NCBI GenBank assembly: GCA_003427395.1
Contig: BFEA01000201.1
Coordinates: 2,174,505-2,238,504, forward strand
Reading direction: 5' to 3'
DNA: 64,000 nucleotides
DNA from: Chara braunii
Lineage: Eukaryota > Streptophyta > Charophyceae > Charales > Characeae
Shown here: one piece after another, positions 39,001 to 51,540 of the stretch
Layout of the letters: the number at the start of each line of letters is the position of its first letter
Position numbering within the stretch: position 1 is the stretch's first letter
Notes under the pieces: generated by a model
The model's database searches: none
What the model saw: the letters and a program-made list of their open reading frames with translations, nothing else
Told to the model about the DNA's origin: nothing
Program-made: the position numbers and the translations under genes

Positions 39001-41170
39001 GAACCCGAGCGGGTCTGCCGAAAGAGGCGCATGCTTAAGTCCTCGACTGCCATGACAGCCCCTAGATCCGACGTTACGCCTGATTCTAGGAAGGTCAAAA
39101 CATAAAAATAAATAATACCAACCATAAACAATAAAATATTTTTGAAAAAATAATGTCGAAAAAATGACGGCGAGGAAAAATGAATCGCCAATACACTTTC
39201 GGCCCTACTAGCGGCAAAACCAAGGAGGATAGCCTCGGCGTGCCCTCAACCCCTCGGCCTCTTCACGCTACTCCAATACTCCTATGTTGTTGCCCGCTGG
39301 CCTCGATCACTGAATCTCCCTGGTTAAAGTCCGACACCGTAACCAATCGTGTTAGGCTCAAGGCTGAGTTTAACACTAGCGGTAACCTATATAAGCGGGT
39401 ACCATGCTGCGCGCGAGCTCTTACAGATGTTCCAAGGCCGCACTCTTAGCCTATCACCTAAAACCACGGTCGTCAAGCCGCACTTCTACAACGCGTCTAT
39501 ACTCAAAACCGCATTGTCGTCAATGCCGTCCTCCGCATGAGCGCACATGTTGTGGTTAAGTGTACCAATCAAAAGACGAAATCTTGTAATCCTAGTTTAA
39601 ATCAAAAACCAAAAATTTTGGCCGGCAACCACGCCGACTTTACAATCATCAACAGAAAGAGAGATCATGCGCGCCTTAAGTCTGCCCGCCCATACACTCT
39701 CTATTTTTAGTCAACCACTTAGTCTACGTAGTTGAAACACAGTCGCAACTTGTGAGGTGTACTCAGACTTTAAACCAAACTTATGTTCTGTCAGTTACAA
39801 AAACCAGGGCGGATACTCTTGTAAGGGTATTCGCACAGATACCGTGGATGCATGTATATCGGTCATGTGGACTGAGCCAGCGGAGCCTTCAGGGCGCCGA
39901 CTTTTGGATCATCCCCGCTCACGACCTTTCCCCTATAACGAGAATATGACAACATGTCTGCGAGTGGGACATACGAGAAGTCATAGCCAATACTTGCGGC
40001 CTTTATCATTTTCCTTCCAAAGCACGGTGGTCTGCATTTGTCAATTCAAGTTTTGTGATTGTGGATACTCATTTTCCTCCCTACTCCATTTTTCTTCCTT
40101 TCAATGAGTTGATTGTCGTCCCGTGACCGACAATTGCTTCTAATTAGCCTCACGCATAGTGAAGTCATTGTCGTCCCATGGAGCGCTTCCAAACCCAAGG
40201 GTTCAACTATCGGACATGTGGTGACGAAAAGTTCAAAGAGAAAGCAGTAGGACTGTGACCCTCTGACTCAGATTCCGAGCTTACAGAAAAACATCGTCAG
40301 TCCCTTGTTCGGAACAGGGATCCAACGTGGGTTCCTTCGCCTTTTTGGCCAAGAGAAAGACGCCGCGTTGTGCACGAAAAATTTTAAAGATAGTTTTCGG
40401 ATTCGATAGTCGTTGGGGAGGGATTCTTTTTTTTTTTTTTTTGCTTCATTCGTTTTTCCATCTCTCGGACCATATGGGAGATTTCAGTTTTGTTTGTGTT
40501 TCCGCACTCAATTTTCCAAAAATCCTTGACACACCCCAATTTGCTGCTTTCTAGACCCCCTTCCGCACTTTAGTCTCTCCTATGGGCAAACTACGCGGGT
40601 GTGTCACTGAGGTTAGAGCGTCACAAGTACTTGGGACCCTTCCTTCGGCGTGTGTGAGCCTCTAAATGCTTTTGAATTTAACGGTACAAACTCACTTGTA
40701 CATCTCTGAAAGGCTAGCCTTCTCATGACCACACCTTGCTCGAGTACTGGTTTTAAATCTGTGAAAAGGTTATGCAGAGAAAACAACTTTCCTCGCCTTT
40801 GTTTATCAGTCTTGTAAGCTATAGATAGCAAATAACTAATACATTATACTGTCAGTTGTAAGTTGTAAGGACTGTAACATATATCAGTCGGTAAAGCCAG
40901 AAAGGCTGCACAAGCAACCAAGCAAACAAAATTACGAAGCACATACGCGAGTGCACAAATATACAAAAGCAAGTGAGCGGGCGAATCGATGCAACAAGTT
41001 GGCAAAGGGGGGAAACAACTGAAGCAAATAAGCAAGCAAGCAATCCAGATTCCAGACTCATGCCCCTCTATTGAAAAAAAGAACGATTCATAACCCACTG
41101 AAAAATCTTAAAGTTTTCCTCTCGAACACCAAGAGTTTGTCTTACGTACTTGAAGACATTCATTAATATT
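39001..41170. other. Stretch without a recognisable gene
   Basis: Moderate-complexity sequence with short open frames only. GTCGTCCCRTG occurs twice (about 40106 and 40171). No domain, RNA gene or long repeat was found. Confidence 0.35.
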
Positions 41171-41173
41171 TGA

Positions 41174-41228
41174 AACTATTCGGAGAAGATTAGCATGGCC
41201 CTGCGAAAAAATGACACTCATCCAAATA
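41174..41228 (+). ncRNA. U6 snRNA fragment (pseudogene)
   Basis: GGAGAAGATTAGCATGGCCC then TGCGAAAAAATGACACTCAT matches the middle and 3' part of U6, with damage in the internal stem-loop and no 5' third. It carries the normal GATTAGC, unlike the copy at 17069. No promoter is seen. Confidence 0.65.
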
Positions 41229-41229
41229 A

Positions 41230-43500
41230 AAAACTTCCTCTCATATTGTGGGCTGCCATAAGCTGCCATGACCATGCAGGTTGAGCGGAATGAGGGTTTG
41301 TTTGCAGGAACCTTTTTGTAAATGGGACATTGGACGGTGAGTATTCGATTCCACAAAATTGCCATATGATCGAAGTTGAGTACTGGTCAAACTGTATATT
41401 GTTTGTAGACTGTGAGGACTATACCTACTTTCCTGGAAGAGACTGAAAGGGAGCAAATGAGCAAATGGTGCTCTGCTTAAATGCAGACTTCTCAAATCTC
41501 TTCACTCCTCCATCGCTTAGCAATAACGGAATTTGAGTTGTCAAACCACCAGTACGTTTCCCAACCATTTTTTCCTGATTGCAGCTTGCATGTTGTTGCG
41601 ATTCTCGGAAACTACCATGGTCTCATCCATGGAGGCAAAACGAGCCTTGAGTGCAACCCACTTTGCCCTGATGGATATGTCGCGAAGCGGCGCCCAACTA
41701 TTTCCCGAGAGTTGCAGCAGCATGCACACCACAACCCTAAAAAAAATGGTTCTAAGACATTACAACTCGAAGTCTTATAATGAGCACAACACTTGTTTTG
41801 TGTTGCTAAGACCACAACAATGTGTTGCACTTACCAAAAAGTGTCAGCATTGTATTAAAGGAAGGTTCGGATCACGTCATATTCTCATGTGACCCTTACG
41901 AGTTGGGCGTCAATAGTACTAGAATGAAAAAGGAAGACTACGGATGAAGCACACAGACAGATCTTAAGCCCCCTCACAATTCTGCATCCGATAACAAAGT
42001 TGAAACACATAGGAGCTACACCAATCATGCAGACTTCCTTATTTGTCTTTTGTGTTTTTCACTTTTTGGAAGTACGTTCACATCACATCAGAGTTTCATA
42101 TGGTGCAAAAAAAAAAAAACCTCGGCAAATAATTCAGACACAAGTTCGAAAAGAGGAATGAAAGTACTGTTGCCATGGTGTTCGACCGGATACCATATTT
42201 TACAGGGGTCGACTGTTGTGTTAGATGGGAAGGGAAAAAAAAAAGGAAGCCCAACGGATACATTTAGACCAAAATTGTCGTTTCGAAGTCGCTATTTGAT
42301 TTCTTTGTCGTTGCATGTTTTCTTTGCCTTTACAAAATCAAAACCTGCTGCGCCCGCCGTTGTTTCACTGTTTTTTTTTAATCACACTTAGATCTGGTGT
42401 ATGTGGCTATTTGAACCTACTTTCTTGTTCTCCCTCTCCATCATACTTTTTATCTGTTTCCTCTCTTATCTCTTCTCTCATCTCTCATTTTTCTTCTTTC
42501 TACCCACTTTCCTCCTGTCTTCCCATCTCCTCCTAGCACTTCGTTGTGTACAAACATTGTCGCACCTCAATATATTTGAATCTTGCATCGTCATATTGCA
42601 ATGCATGTTTTGTGTTTTCTTACTATTTTAGCATTGGATAGAATGTTGACCCCGATTTTCAGCAGGTAATGGTATCCACACACCAATAGATGGAGTCTCA
42701 ACAACCCACATGAGAGACCTCAATGTCAGGGTTTCCTCATGGGGGCAAGTTGTCTACAAAGTACATTTTAGAGTTTCATTTGAAAAAGCAAAAAATAATA
42801 ATAATAATTGAATAAAAATTACTAAATTAGTAAATTACCATATCTGATGATATTTCTCTTTTAATCTCCACCAAATCTAAACTTTTTTTTTACAAGGTGG
42901 ATTCTCACTGCTTATCAAGCTTTGTCGAAATGTCAGCGGGATGTCTTTGTTTGTGTTTTGGTTGGTGCCGCTAACTATTTTGATCTCATTACTCCGAACC
43001 CTCAAATTTTTCGAAGACAGTCCCTTGTGAGGACCATTTACGGGTTACATATGACGATAATGTTCGTACATTCAATTGAGGGTAAAACGATAGCTTTGGC
43101 GACCTTTCACACAACACGTCAATATTCAGCAAGAAACACTCATGAACGTTTCAGTTGTTTCAGGAGACAAACAGTTTTATTGAAAATAACAACAAAAGAA
43201 ACAAAAACAACAATATATCGATAAAATTTGGAAAAAAAAAAGACATGAAAATATGTCAAATGAAGGTAGGCTGAAACTAAGCAACAAGAAAAAATAAGTT
43301 CAACAGACTACGACGACCCACACAATTGCAGTGCAAGATAGCAGCAATTTACTAAGGAAATTGTGTCTTATACGAAAATGTTGTTTTCTTGATATGATTG
43401 TTGAGATTTATAAATTTGTGTGTGTTTTAAGTCCGATATATTTACCGAGCCTATGGGTCTTCAAATGTGTGTCTGTGTGCTTACCTGTGAGGGGCTTAGT
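41230..43500. other. Stretch without a recognisable gene
   Basis: It includes T-rich and pyrimidine-rich sequence around 42350-42540 and scattered A-runs. Short open frames have no domains. A 119-codon frame at 41533-41892 has no recognisable feature. Confidence 0.35.
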
Positions 43501-43506
43501 GCCTAC

Positions 43507-43611
43507 GGTCTTCACCTGAATACAATGTACGATCATTACAGTTGTATCTGGGGCAACTTTTGAGTTTAGATACAATAATGATGACCATAAATACTATTCA
43601 AGTGAAGACGA
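43507..43611. mobile_element. Foldback MITE family A, copy A4
   Basis: The arms are GTCTTCACCTGAATACAATG and the inverse ending TATTCAAGTGAAGAC. The loop is GGGGCAACTTTTGAGTTTAG. Inner arm segments (GTATCTG / AGATACA and ATCATTA / AATGATGA) are partly preserved. Confidence 0.7.
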
Positions 43612-44430
43612 CCAAAGTACTGGTTTATGGATTCAATTTTTTTTTTTTTTTTTCCATGGAAACATAACAAAGCTATCAACACTACACGTCAAATCTTCAG
43701 TGTTTTGAAGGAGTTTGCAAGAGATCCTTTTTTTTAAGTAATGATGTGCCGCAACCTTGGTGTCTAGAAACACATGCTATGTTTCCACAAATGGATTGAA
43801 AAGTAGGTCCATGTAATTGATCAATACTTCGTAAACAACACAACCTTCCGTTGAACATATTTTGTTCAAAACCAAAGTGCATGATTTCAGTAATTTGCAT
43901 CTTTTTTGTATTGGATAAGATAACACCTGTAATCAAAATACAAATTCTTCCACGTGCCAAAATCATATTCATTGGTGAATAAGGTTTGAACAAAAAAAAC
44001 CTGAAAAAGAAAGAAAAACAAAGAGCACAGCAGAAAGACTCTACATACGACAAATTTGCAATTGACTAGATAAAAATTACATGGATAATAACGTTAAGTC
44101 AACTTTGTTTTCTATATGGTGTATTTGTGCCTCAGGCAACGGTTGATTTATAAATAGGTGTGCATTTGCAGAACACAACAAAAATTTAGTGGTAGGAGGA
44201 CATACGCTGGTTGCTAGGTCGATTATGGACAGGAAATGACTTTAATAGTGAGCCAGGGGGGACAGTTCAGTAAAGTGGGTAGCCCTAAAAAGGTCTGGTA
44301 GGTTTACAGTATAGCATGATTGTGTTGCACCCATATGTAGTTACTATAAGGGTTAGATTCATGCCCTGCAGGTGAGTTACAGATGGCAGTCATATTCGCA
44401 CCAAAAGGAAGGAACTTATAGTAGGTTTAG
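43612..44430. other. Stretch without a recognisable gene
   Basis: AT-rich sequence with a T-run at 43637-43655. No open frame of note. Confidence 0.35.
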
Positions 44431-44534
44431 CGTCTTCACCCGAATACAACGTACAGTCATCATTGTTGTATATAGACTGAAAGATACCCCAAATACAACT
44501 ATAATGACCATATATTGTATTTGAGTGGAGACGG
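44431..44534. mobile_element. Foldback MITE family A, copy A5 (loop inverted)
   Basis: The arms are CGTCTTCACCCGAATACAAC and an inverse ending TTGTATTTGAGTGGAGACG. The loop reads TAGACTGAAAGATACCCC, the inverse of the loop in A1 and A3, so this copy sits in the opposite orientation. Confidence 0.7.
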
Positions 44535-44772
44535 AGTGTATTGGTTGGAGGCTGAGAAAACAACTTAGATGGACTGGAAGCCGAGAAACAAAAGGTGCAA
44601 TGAGTTTTGTGGGCACACATAATGCCACTACTCCACCCCGAGGGAGACTGAGGCCAAACACTGGGTGATGAAAAGTTAAAGGCGATGAAGAAGTCCACCA
44701 TGGTTGTACAAGGAGAGTAGTAGAATTGAAAAGGCATAGACTATGGAGGTAGAGTGAAGAGAGCCCCCCACC

Positions 44773-44881
44773 TACCTTCTTCAATCAAGTAAAAAATACA
44801 ATCATTATAGTTGAATTTGAGGTGTCTTTCAGTCTAAATACAACAATAATGACCCTACATTGTATTCGGGTGAAGAAGATA
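44773..44881. mobile_element. Foldback MITE family A, copy A6
   Basis: The right arm TGTATTCGGGTGAAGAAGAT is well kept, and the left arm starts ACCTTCTTCAATCAAG with more changes. The loop GAGGTGTCTTTCAGTCTAAA is in the same orientation as A3. Confidence 0.65.
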
Positions 44882-47800
44882 GGGTAAGGAGGTAGAAGAG
44901 AGGTAGAGGAGGAAGAAGGCGCTAGTAACTAACGAGGAGACTTACCTTTGGTTGTGGTAGCCTTCATACTTATTCGGAAGGAGGCCATAGCAGTAGCAGA
45001 TAGAAAGTGGCACTATAGTATTCACGTTGTCCTTTCAACTTGCAAGGTATGGATGAATTGCCATGACAAGTTGAAATACCAAAAGTAGAGAAGAGTGGGA
45101 GGAGACTAAAGGAAAGTTGTAGTGAGGGACATTACTCGGATGATTCTTGTTCATTCGTTCATCTGTCATTGTACTTAAGTATTAATGAAAGGTGAAAAAG
45201 ATTATGTGAGAGAAATAAAGGTAGCTACACGATAAGGTAAATTACATTTGTTCAATCACATCATTTTCATTTTTTTATTATTATTTTTCTTCCTTCTTTC
45301 TTTCTTCTTTCTTCTTCCCTCCTTCTGTAATTCCACTTTATATGGAGTTGTGAAGTACACGTTGTCTCGAAGTTGAGTCTTGGTTCATGAAATGCACAAG
45401 ATCATAGCAATTTGATACCAGTTTACTATTACAGTTTGACCTTACCTGCTAGAGAGAGGTAATTGGCCTAACCCTAACATGAGCTGACTAGGCATTGCCA
45501 TCTCAAATTAGTGCAATTTTGAGTTGTAATGAAATGGCAAGTAAGTTAGAAGTTGCCCTAACCCTAGACCCAGGTTTGGGGACAAGTGGAGTGACCAGAC
45601 TGGGGTGGGAGTGAGAAGTTAGGGCTCAGAGGTTAAGGGAGAAAAAAATGGGAGTTGCGTAGAAAGAAGAGGATTGAAATAAACTTTCACATGAGAAACT
45701 CTGGGGAGAAAGGTGTTGATCAGTAAAACTTCCTCTACTACAGTAAGCAAGGAGGAACCAATATCACAAAGATTGCATTAAGACATGAGGCAACAAACTT
45801 TAAGTACCTATCGGTAAGGTGAGATGCATAACCCCGATACGTGGGAGTTCCAACTAGATACTTGTACCCTAGACAAGTTTGGGCCAACCCATTTAGGGGG
45901 ATATTAGCGATGGATAGAGATCGCGAAAATAGGTGCATTATTTTGCTCTCACGCGCTGGTCAGTTAACGAAGCAAGTGCCCGTCTGAATAATAACTTTCG
46001 TGGATTGATGGTTATTTGAAGTTCAATGCTTGATTGTTGTATGGAATATGTGGTTGCATCTTGCTCCATCTGTTGAAGTAATTGTAATTGTTTTCCATGT
46101 CTTTACTCGTCAAGTTGTTTATTGCGTTCGCTCCACAAGCAAAATCTTTTGAGACTAATTGCAGTGGATGTATGTACATTGTACATGGTATAAAATATGG
46201 TCGAAGGTTACATTAAGCGAACAGTACTTTTGAGACACTTTTATCCAGAGTTGGAAAAACACTGCGTACATAAAAAAAAAAAAAATGGCGCGGGTCTCCT
46301 TTCGGTCGGTGCTTCCACCCATTTGTAACATCATGCAAACCGCAACTCTGAAAAATAGTTGGAGCATACTGGTGGATTCAAAGTGGTGATTGAACCCTCT
46401 TAGATTTGGACGCAAGTTGAAGGAGGATATAAGTCACTCATCTGCCTAGCAGCCACTTGGGGCTAGATAATCTACTTAGCACCTCACATGCGTCTCAATG
46501 CTTGGTTATGGCTAGGTAAGTTGCAAGGACACAACCCCTTGAGAAAACTCTCAGTTGTTATTTGTAAAGTACGCATGCATTATGTGAATAGTGTTTTAGG
46601 AGAAGAGAGTAATGGATGTCAAAAAATCTTTCAACAATTTATTATATCATTTATAAAAAAACTAAGGGTTATTTAACCAAACTTGCCACCAATTCATATT
46701 CTGGATACCAAACTAATTAATTGTAAAAAAAAAAAACTTATAAAACAACAAGGCAAAAATGCATTTTCACAAAGTTTCATGCAAATTTTACCAATATTCC
46801 AATTAAAAAAAAATACAAATTTTCAGAAATATCAGCAATGAAATTTTCAATACTCCAAATGAGACAAAATTTAGCACACAACCATAAACCAAATGTTTGA
46901 GCCTTTTTTTTACTGTGATGGGTGTTTTTCTATACTTGATCTATGATCATGAACTCACGTAATAGACATGTCTCTCTTGTTTCTGTGACCCTGACGCGAT
47001 CTAATTGTTGCATTGCCAAGATGACATGTATAATTCTTGTCTTGGGTGAGTTGTTTGGTGATTTCATCACACCCCGCTGGTTCAAATTCCCCTCATATGA
47101 ACCAATTGTTGCTTCAACTAGTAATATATATCTTTGTTGTTCTTTACATGTAATTGGACTATTGAATGAAGATATTTACACTGGAGTGTTGTAAACTTCG
47201 ACGAAAAAAGAAGAGAGAGAAGATTGATCATAACAGAGAGCGAGAAAATAATAAGAAGTTAACGATGAACTTCAAGACATGGACCCCTAAGAGTTAGCAA
47301 CGAATATTATTTGAGACGTCATAAAATTATGTCAAACTAGATCAATGCGTGATATGTTGCAGACAAATGAATCAACCCTACAATAAGAATTATTAAATGT
47401 ACATGAAAAGAGAGTCTGAAGAAAAGAGAAATAAGAAAGATAAAGAGGTTAAACATATTGTTATCATTCAGAAACTGGCTTTGACACTTGTGCTAGATTG
47501 CATAACATTACTAAATCACAGTTCCGTTGACCATGTTTATACTATATTTAAACTCTTTCGTATTAAGGAAACGAATGCAGGTCTACATATAAAAAGTACT
47601 GCTTTGCAGTAGCAAACCGAAGTCTTGAGAAAAACTTGAGTATGCAAAAACATATTTTTTAGCTTCCTTCTCCGACCATTGTTTAACTACAACCACGTAT
47701 CATCACTCCTGATGCACCAACTATTACCACTCCACCAACGCTCTTCTCCACTTAAATTATTATCGTTGTATTTAATTCTTTTTCAAGTTTTATGACCACT

Positions 47801-48730
47801 GTTACAACGCAATCAGTTTTGTTTAACTGTTAGTTGGTTACAATATCTACCAGATTTACTGACAAACACAATGTTGTCACTTGGTTGAGTAAAAAAGATT
47901 TATATTTTAACTCCTTAGAGTAACAGTTGAATAACAACTGTTGTTGTTGTCGACTCTTTTGAACACTTCAATCAATATATTGACAAAAGTTGACGCACGT
48001 AAGAAGGCATTCAACAAGGAAGCACATCAAATCTAACTGAAACAAAAGACATGTTTGTCAATCATGACAATCCAAAACAATCATTGTAGTGATCGCCTCT
48101 AAACAATCATTGTGAGGTTGGCGGGAAACCCAAAAAACTTAGCCAAATGATAATAAATTTACAATTTGAAGGGACTATTTAACAAAGTTTTCATATCGTT
48201 TTTAAACCCTGATTTAGAGATGTTTGAGATTCAAAAATTTGAAGTTGTTAATCCCTTTGTCATTATCTTTGTTAGCTTGCCACTACAAAAGACAGAGACA
48301 AGGTAACTTATTTGCACAACCTATTATGATTAAACACATTAATTATGCACTACTTTAATCTTTTGACTCTACTAAAAAATATAGTTTTCCCTTGAGCATG
48401 AATGATAAGTGTCATGGGCTAGAACACGAGTGAATCAAAGGTTGTCTCTCCCTAGAGGTTGAATCATTTGAAGAAAGCACCTCTGAGGCTCTTAATATGA
48501 AGGAGCATGACGATTTGCAAAAAAACAACTGATCTTTACAAAGGGGTTGACATCACGTCTTTGTAGAAGTTCAAGCATCTTTTCACACTGACAAGGATCC
48601 CCCATTGAAAAATACAAAGCAACAAGTCTTCGGAACACCTTAACATTCCCCTCTCGGCTTAGGGAAAAAAAATGAATCTTGAGGTACATCTTTATTCTTG
48701 CAGTCTAACATTTTGATCATACTCTGTGTA
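44882..48730. other. AT-rich stretch without a recognisable gene
   Basis: Short open frames only. Repeated AACAATCATTGT fragments occur near 48076-48112. A possible SINE head lies at 47040-47110 (listed separately). I see no gene. Confidence 0.35.
47040..47110 (+). repeat. Possible tRNA-derived SINE head
   Basis: TGGGTGAGTTGTTTGGTG resembles a box A region. After ATCACACCCCGCT comes GGTTCAAATTCCC, a good box B. The distance is short for a full tRNA, so a plant-type SINE remnant is more likely than a tRNA gene. Confidence 0.35.
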
Positions 48731-48734
48731 GTAT

Positions 48735-48951
48735 CGTGTTCAGGTTCGGTGACCGAACCCGAACGTTCGGGACCGAACGCGAACGAGCGCCGAAACTCTC
48801 CGAATGTGAACATAAAAAAAAAAAAAAAAAAAAAGTTCAAAAAATCTGAAAAAATATATGTTATGTAAAATAATAATACAAACAACTTTTGCCTTGGACG
48901 TATGGTCAAATTCGTAGCCAAACTTGATGTAAAAATCAAAAACCAAAACAA

Positions 48952-48984
<33 letters not shown>

Positions 48985-49085
48985 TGTTTTTGAATATGTT
49001 CGGCTGAACATGTTCGGGTGGCGTTCGGTCGAACACCCGGACATGTTCGGACGTTCGGAAAAGCTCTGAACATGTTCGGTGTGCT
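48735..49085. repeat. AT/GC composite repeat, member 2 (GTTCGG core)
   Basis: The first core (48735-48800) is made of TTCGG, CCGAAC and CGAACG words. The AT module follows: A-run, TCTGAAAAAATATATGTTATG, CAAACAACTTTTGCCT, then AAATTCGTAGCCAAACTTG. After a (TA)n tract (48949-48985) a second GTTCGG core (49000-49080) contains CATGTTCGG four times. The AT module matches members at 5.2, 50.6, 58.2, 58.8 and 59.6 kb. Confidence 0.65.
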
Positions 49086-50490
49086 ACACGGATCGTACTA
49101 AAGCACTTTTCTTATACAAAGTTTTTGAACATCAATTTATATATATCATCTGTAAAAATTGAACGATAAGAATGAAACTAGAAAGGAAAAAAAACTACAA
49201 AGAGTATGAAATTAATATATTCTCGACTTTAAACGATTGCATATAAACATTGTGCTAATAGATTGCCGATTACAAGTAACATTTTTATTTTTTGCATTAT
49301 TTTCGAAAGTTGCAATTGAGAATAAATATTGGATAAATTGTTACATCCTTGTAAAACTCTTGTTGGCAACAAACCACTTGTCACATGTGTGCATGACATT
49401 TGAGGTATTCCCATTACCATTGATAAACGTCGAAATATCATACACTCAAATAATGTAGTTGGTGTTATTGGTTGCGAATGAATGGGTATACCCTCTATTT
49501 GAAAAACGTTAAATACAATTTCATATAATTATGTTAGAGGGTGATTTTACAAAACACTTCACCTTTCACAACACATCAGGAAGATCGTCAACTGGAGAAG
49601 AATGATAAAGGTATTCTCTTATTATAATGTTAGATCCTGAGTCTTTATGGTTTTGTCTTTTGTTTTCGAACTCGCAACGAAGTTGCCTTGACTGGTGCCC
49701 CTCTTATGATTCACAAAAGGATTTTTTTTTTTTTTTTTTAGTTTAATATTATTTTATGAAGTAGAAAGAGTAAATGCTTTGTAATCAGATGCACTAGGTT
49801 TGATCTAATCCCTTCACAAATAGTCATACAGTTCTTTTCATTTGGTCGAACACATTTAATATACACATCCTTTGGAAGATCGAGTATTCGAAAAAACCTA
49901 TGTTTTGCATTTGAAGGTTTACTTTGGCATGTTATTCAGTTTAGAATCACATCGAGATACTAACACATAAAATGTCTAATTTAAAATTAAGAATATGAGA
50001 GAAATAATAGTAATAGGATGTTTTACGAAAGTTGTGTATATAAATTTTTTAGTTATTGTTTTTCTTCATTCTCTGCACAATAATGATAGCAAATATTGCG
50101 TTCGTCCATTGATATTTCATTTCACTCATACATCTAAGTGTTACAAAATGCCGACATTCAACACTGCGGTTGTTCATTTACATTTAATTTGACTCAGAGA
50201 ACTAATTGTTATAAATATTCAGAAGGACACTAATACTCAAGTTGATGCAAAATTGTATTTAAGACATACAATAGGTTGTAGAAGTTAATTATTATGTTTT
50301 TATATCTTACAAGCACACCAACCGCATAAAAAGCTTAATAAATCAAATATTCGTAAACCAACTTAACATTTTTTTTCATACTAATTTTGAGTAGTACATC
50401 GAGAGTTATCAACCATAATATAATAAAATATGTATGATATAAAATTATTTTAAAATTTCATCTCATATTACAGGTTATTTTTCCTAACCT
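49086..50490. other. AT-rich stretch without a recognisable gene
   Basis: Very AT-rich with dense stops. T-run at 49723-49739. No repeat or RNA gene identified. Confidence 0.4.
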
Positions 50491-50491
50491 T

Positions 50492-50680
50492 GGTAGCATG
50501 GCGTACGTGTATGCAGGTTGCACGCATACACGTACATGTATTTCTAAATGCGACACGTTCACGCGTACACATATTCTCGCACGTGGGAATACGTAAAAAA
50601 AAATAAAAAAATAAAATTCTAACAATATGAAAACAAACGTATATTATGCAAAAAATTATATTTGAAACGAGAGCAATCAA
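50492..50680. repeat. AT/GC composite repeat, member 3 (ACGTAC/ACACGT core)
   Basis: The core (50495-50595) is written in GTACGTGT, GCATACACGTACATG, ACGCGTACAC and CACGTGG words. An A-run follows, then a partial AT module (AATATGAAAACAAACGTATA then TTATGCAAAAAATTA). The position of core and module is as in members 1 and 2, but the core word is different. Confidence 0.55.
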
Positions 50681-50731
50681 CGTTCAACGACAACAACGAC
50701 GGCAGCGGCACAATCAAGGTGCACCAGGTTG

Positions 50732-50794
50732 AGGCGATCCTGCTCATCCAGTACTAATACGAGTACGATCAACACCTGGATGAGCAAGATCGCC
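50732..50794. other. 20-bp inverted repeat (hairpin)
   Basis: AGGCGATCCTGCTCATCCAG pairs with CTGGATGAGCAAGATCGCCT with one mismatch across a 23-nt loop. Surrounding acidic/His-rich frames (to about 50900) are broken by stops and not recognised. Confidence 0.7.
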
Positions 50795-50906
50795 TCATCC
50801 ACGTCATCCAGGCACACCCCGCGGAGTCGGAGGAAGTCACCGTAACGCAGATGACGTGGATGACGAGGAACATCAAGATTTCGAGTACAATGAGTATGCA
50901 GCAACT

Positions 50907-51075
50907 AGGCTCGCTCCACTACTCACCAAATGTCCAAAATGAGAACGAATCTACCTTTATAACATGGGAAGATGCATTGTCAATTCCCAACGCTACTGTG
51001 TCTACCTTCCAAAAATAATGATAATGAATCTTTCGTTTTAGTGTCGAAAGATATATATGCTCATGTTACTCGCCA
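50907..51075. mobile_element. Foldback element family B, copy B4 (degenerate)
   Basis: CTAGGCTCGCTCCACTACTC, AAATGTCCAAAATGAGAACG, then GAATCTTTCGTTTTAGTGTC and GAAAGATATATATGCTCATG match the parts of copies B2 and B3 in order. The right terminus is lost. Confidence 0.5.
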
Positions 51076-51466
51076 CAAATCCGATGCGCCTGACAGAAAT
51101 CTTTGTCCAAGTTCGTCCACCTTCTTGATCACGGATGTGCCCCGGCCAGGTAAGTATCCCTCATTCCCACCTTATCGCCCCGTTGCCTTGTTGCCCCCTT
51201 CTTTCCCTTCTATCTCCTTTATATCTCTCCTTCACCATCGTATCCATCTTTCTCCTCTGCATACGAAAGTGGTGCTGCACTCGTGCATACACCGCTGTAA
51301 ACTAAGCGAATAAAATGATAATGAGTAATGAAAAAAAAAAGAAACCAAAGTTGAAATAACGAAATTATGCAAGCTATCTTCCCGTTCGGATACAACAAAA
51401 ATGATGGGGCGTCATGGTCAGGGGCCGATCGTTCGACAGTAGTGACGACGACTATCGAATGAGCAG

Positions 51467-51470
<4 letters not shown>
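51076..51470. other. Stretch without a recognisable gene
   Basis: Pyrimidine-rich sequence around 51160-51260 and no convincing open frame. Confidence 0.35.
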
Positions 51471-51530
<60 letters not shown>

Positions 51531-51540
51531 GCTCGCTCTC
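51471..51540. repeat. (CT)n microsatellite
   Basis: About 30 CT units with one TTT interruption near 51509. Arg/Glu and Ser/Leu open frames overlapping it are artefacts. Confidence 0.95.

Noticed and set aside
45470-45570. CCCTAA telomere-like motifs
   Set aside because: Only a few isolated CCCTAAC occurrences exist and there is no tandem array.
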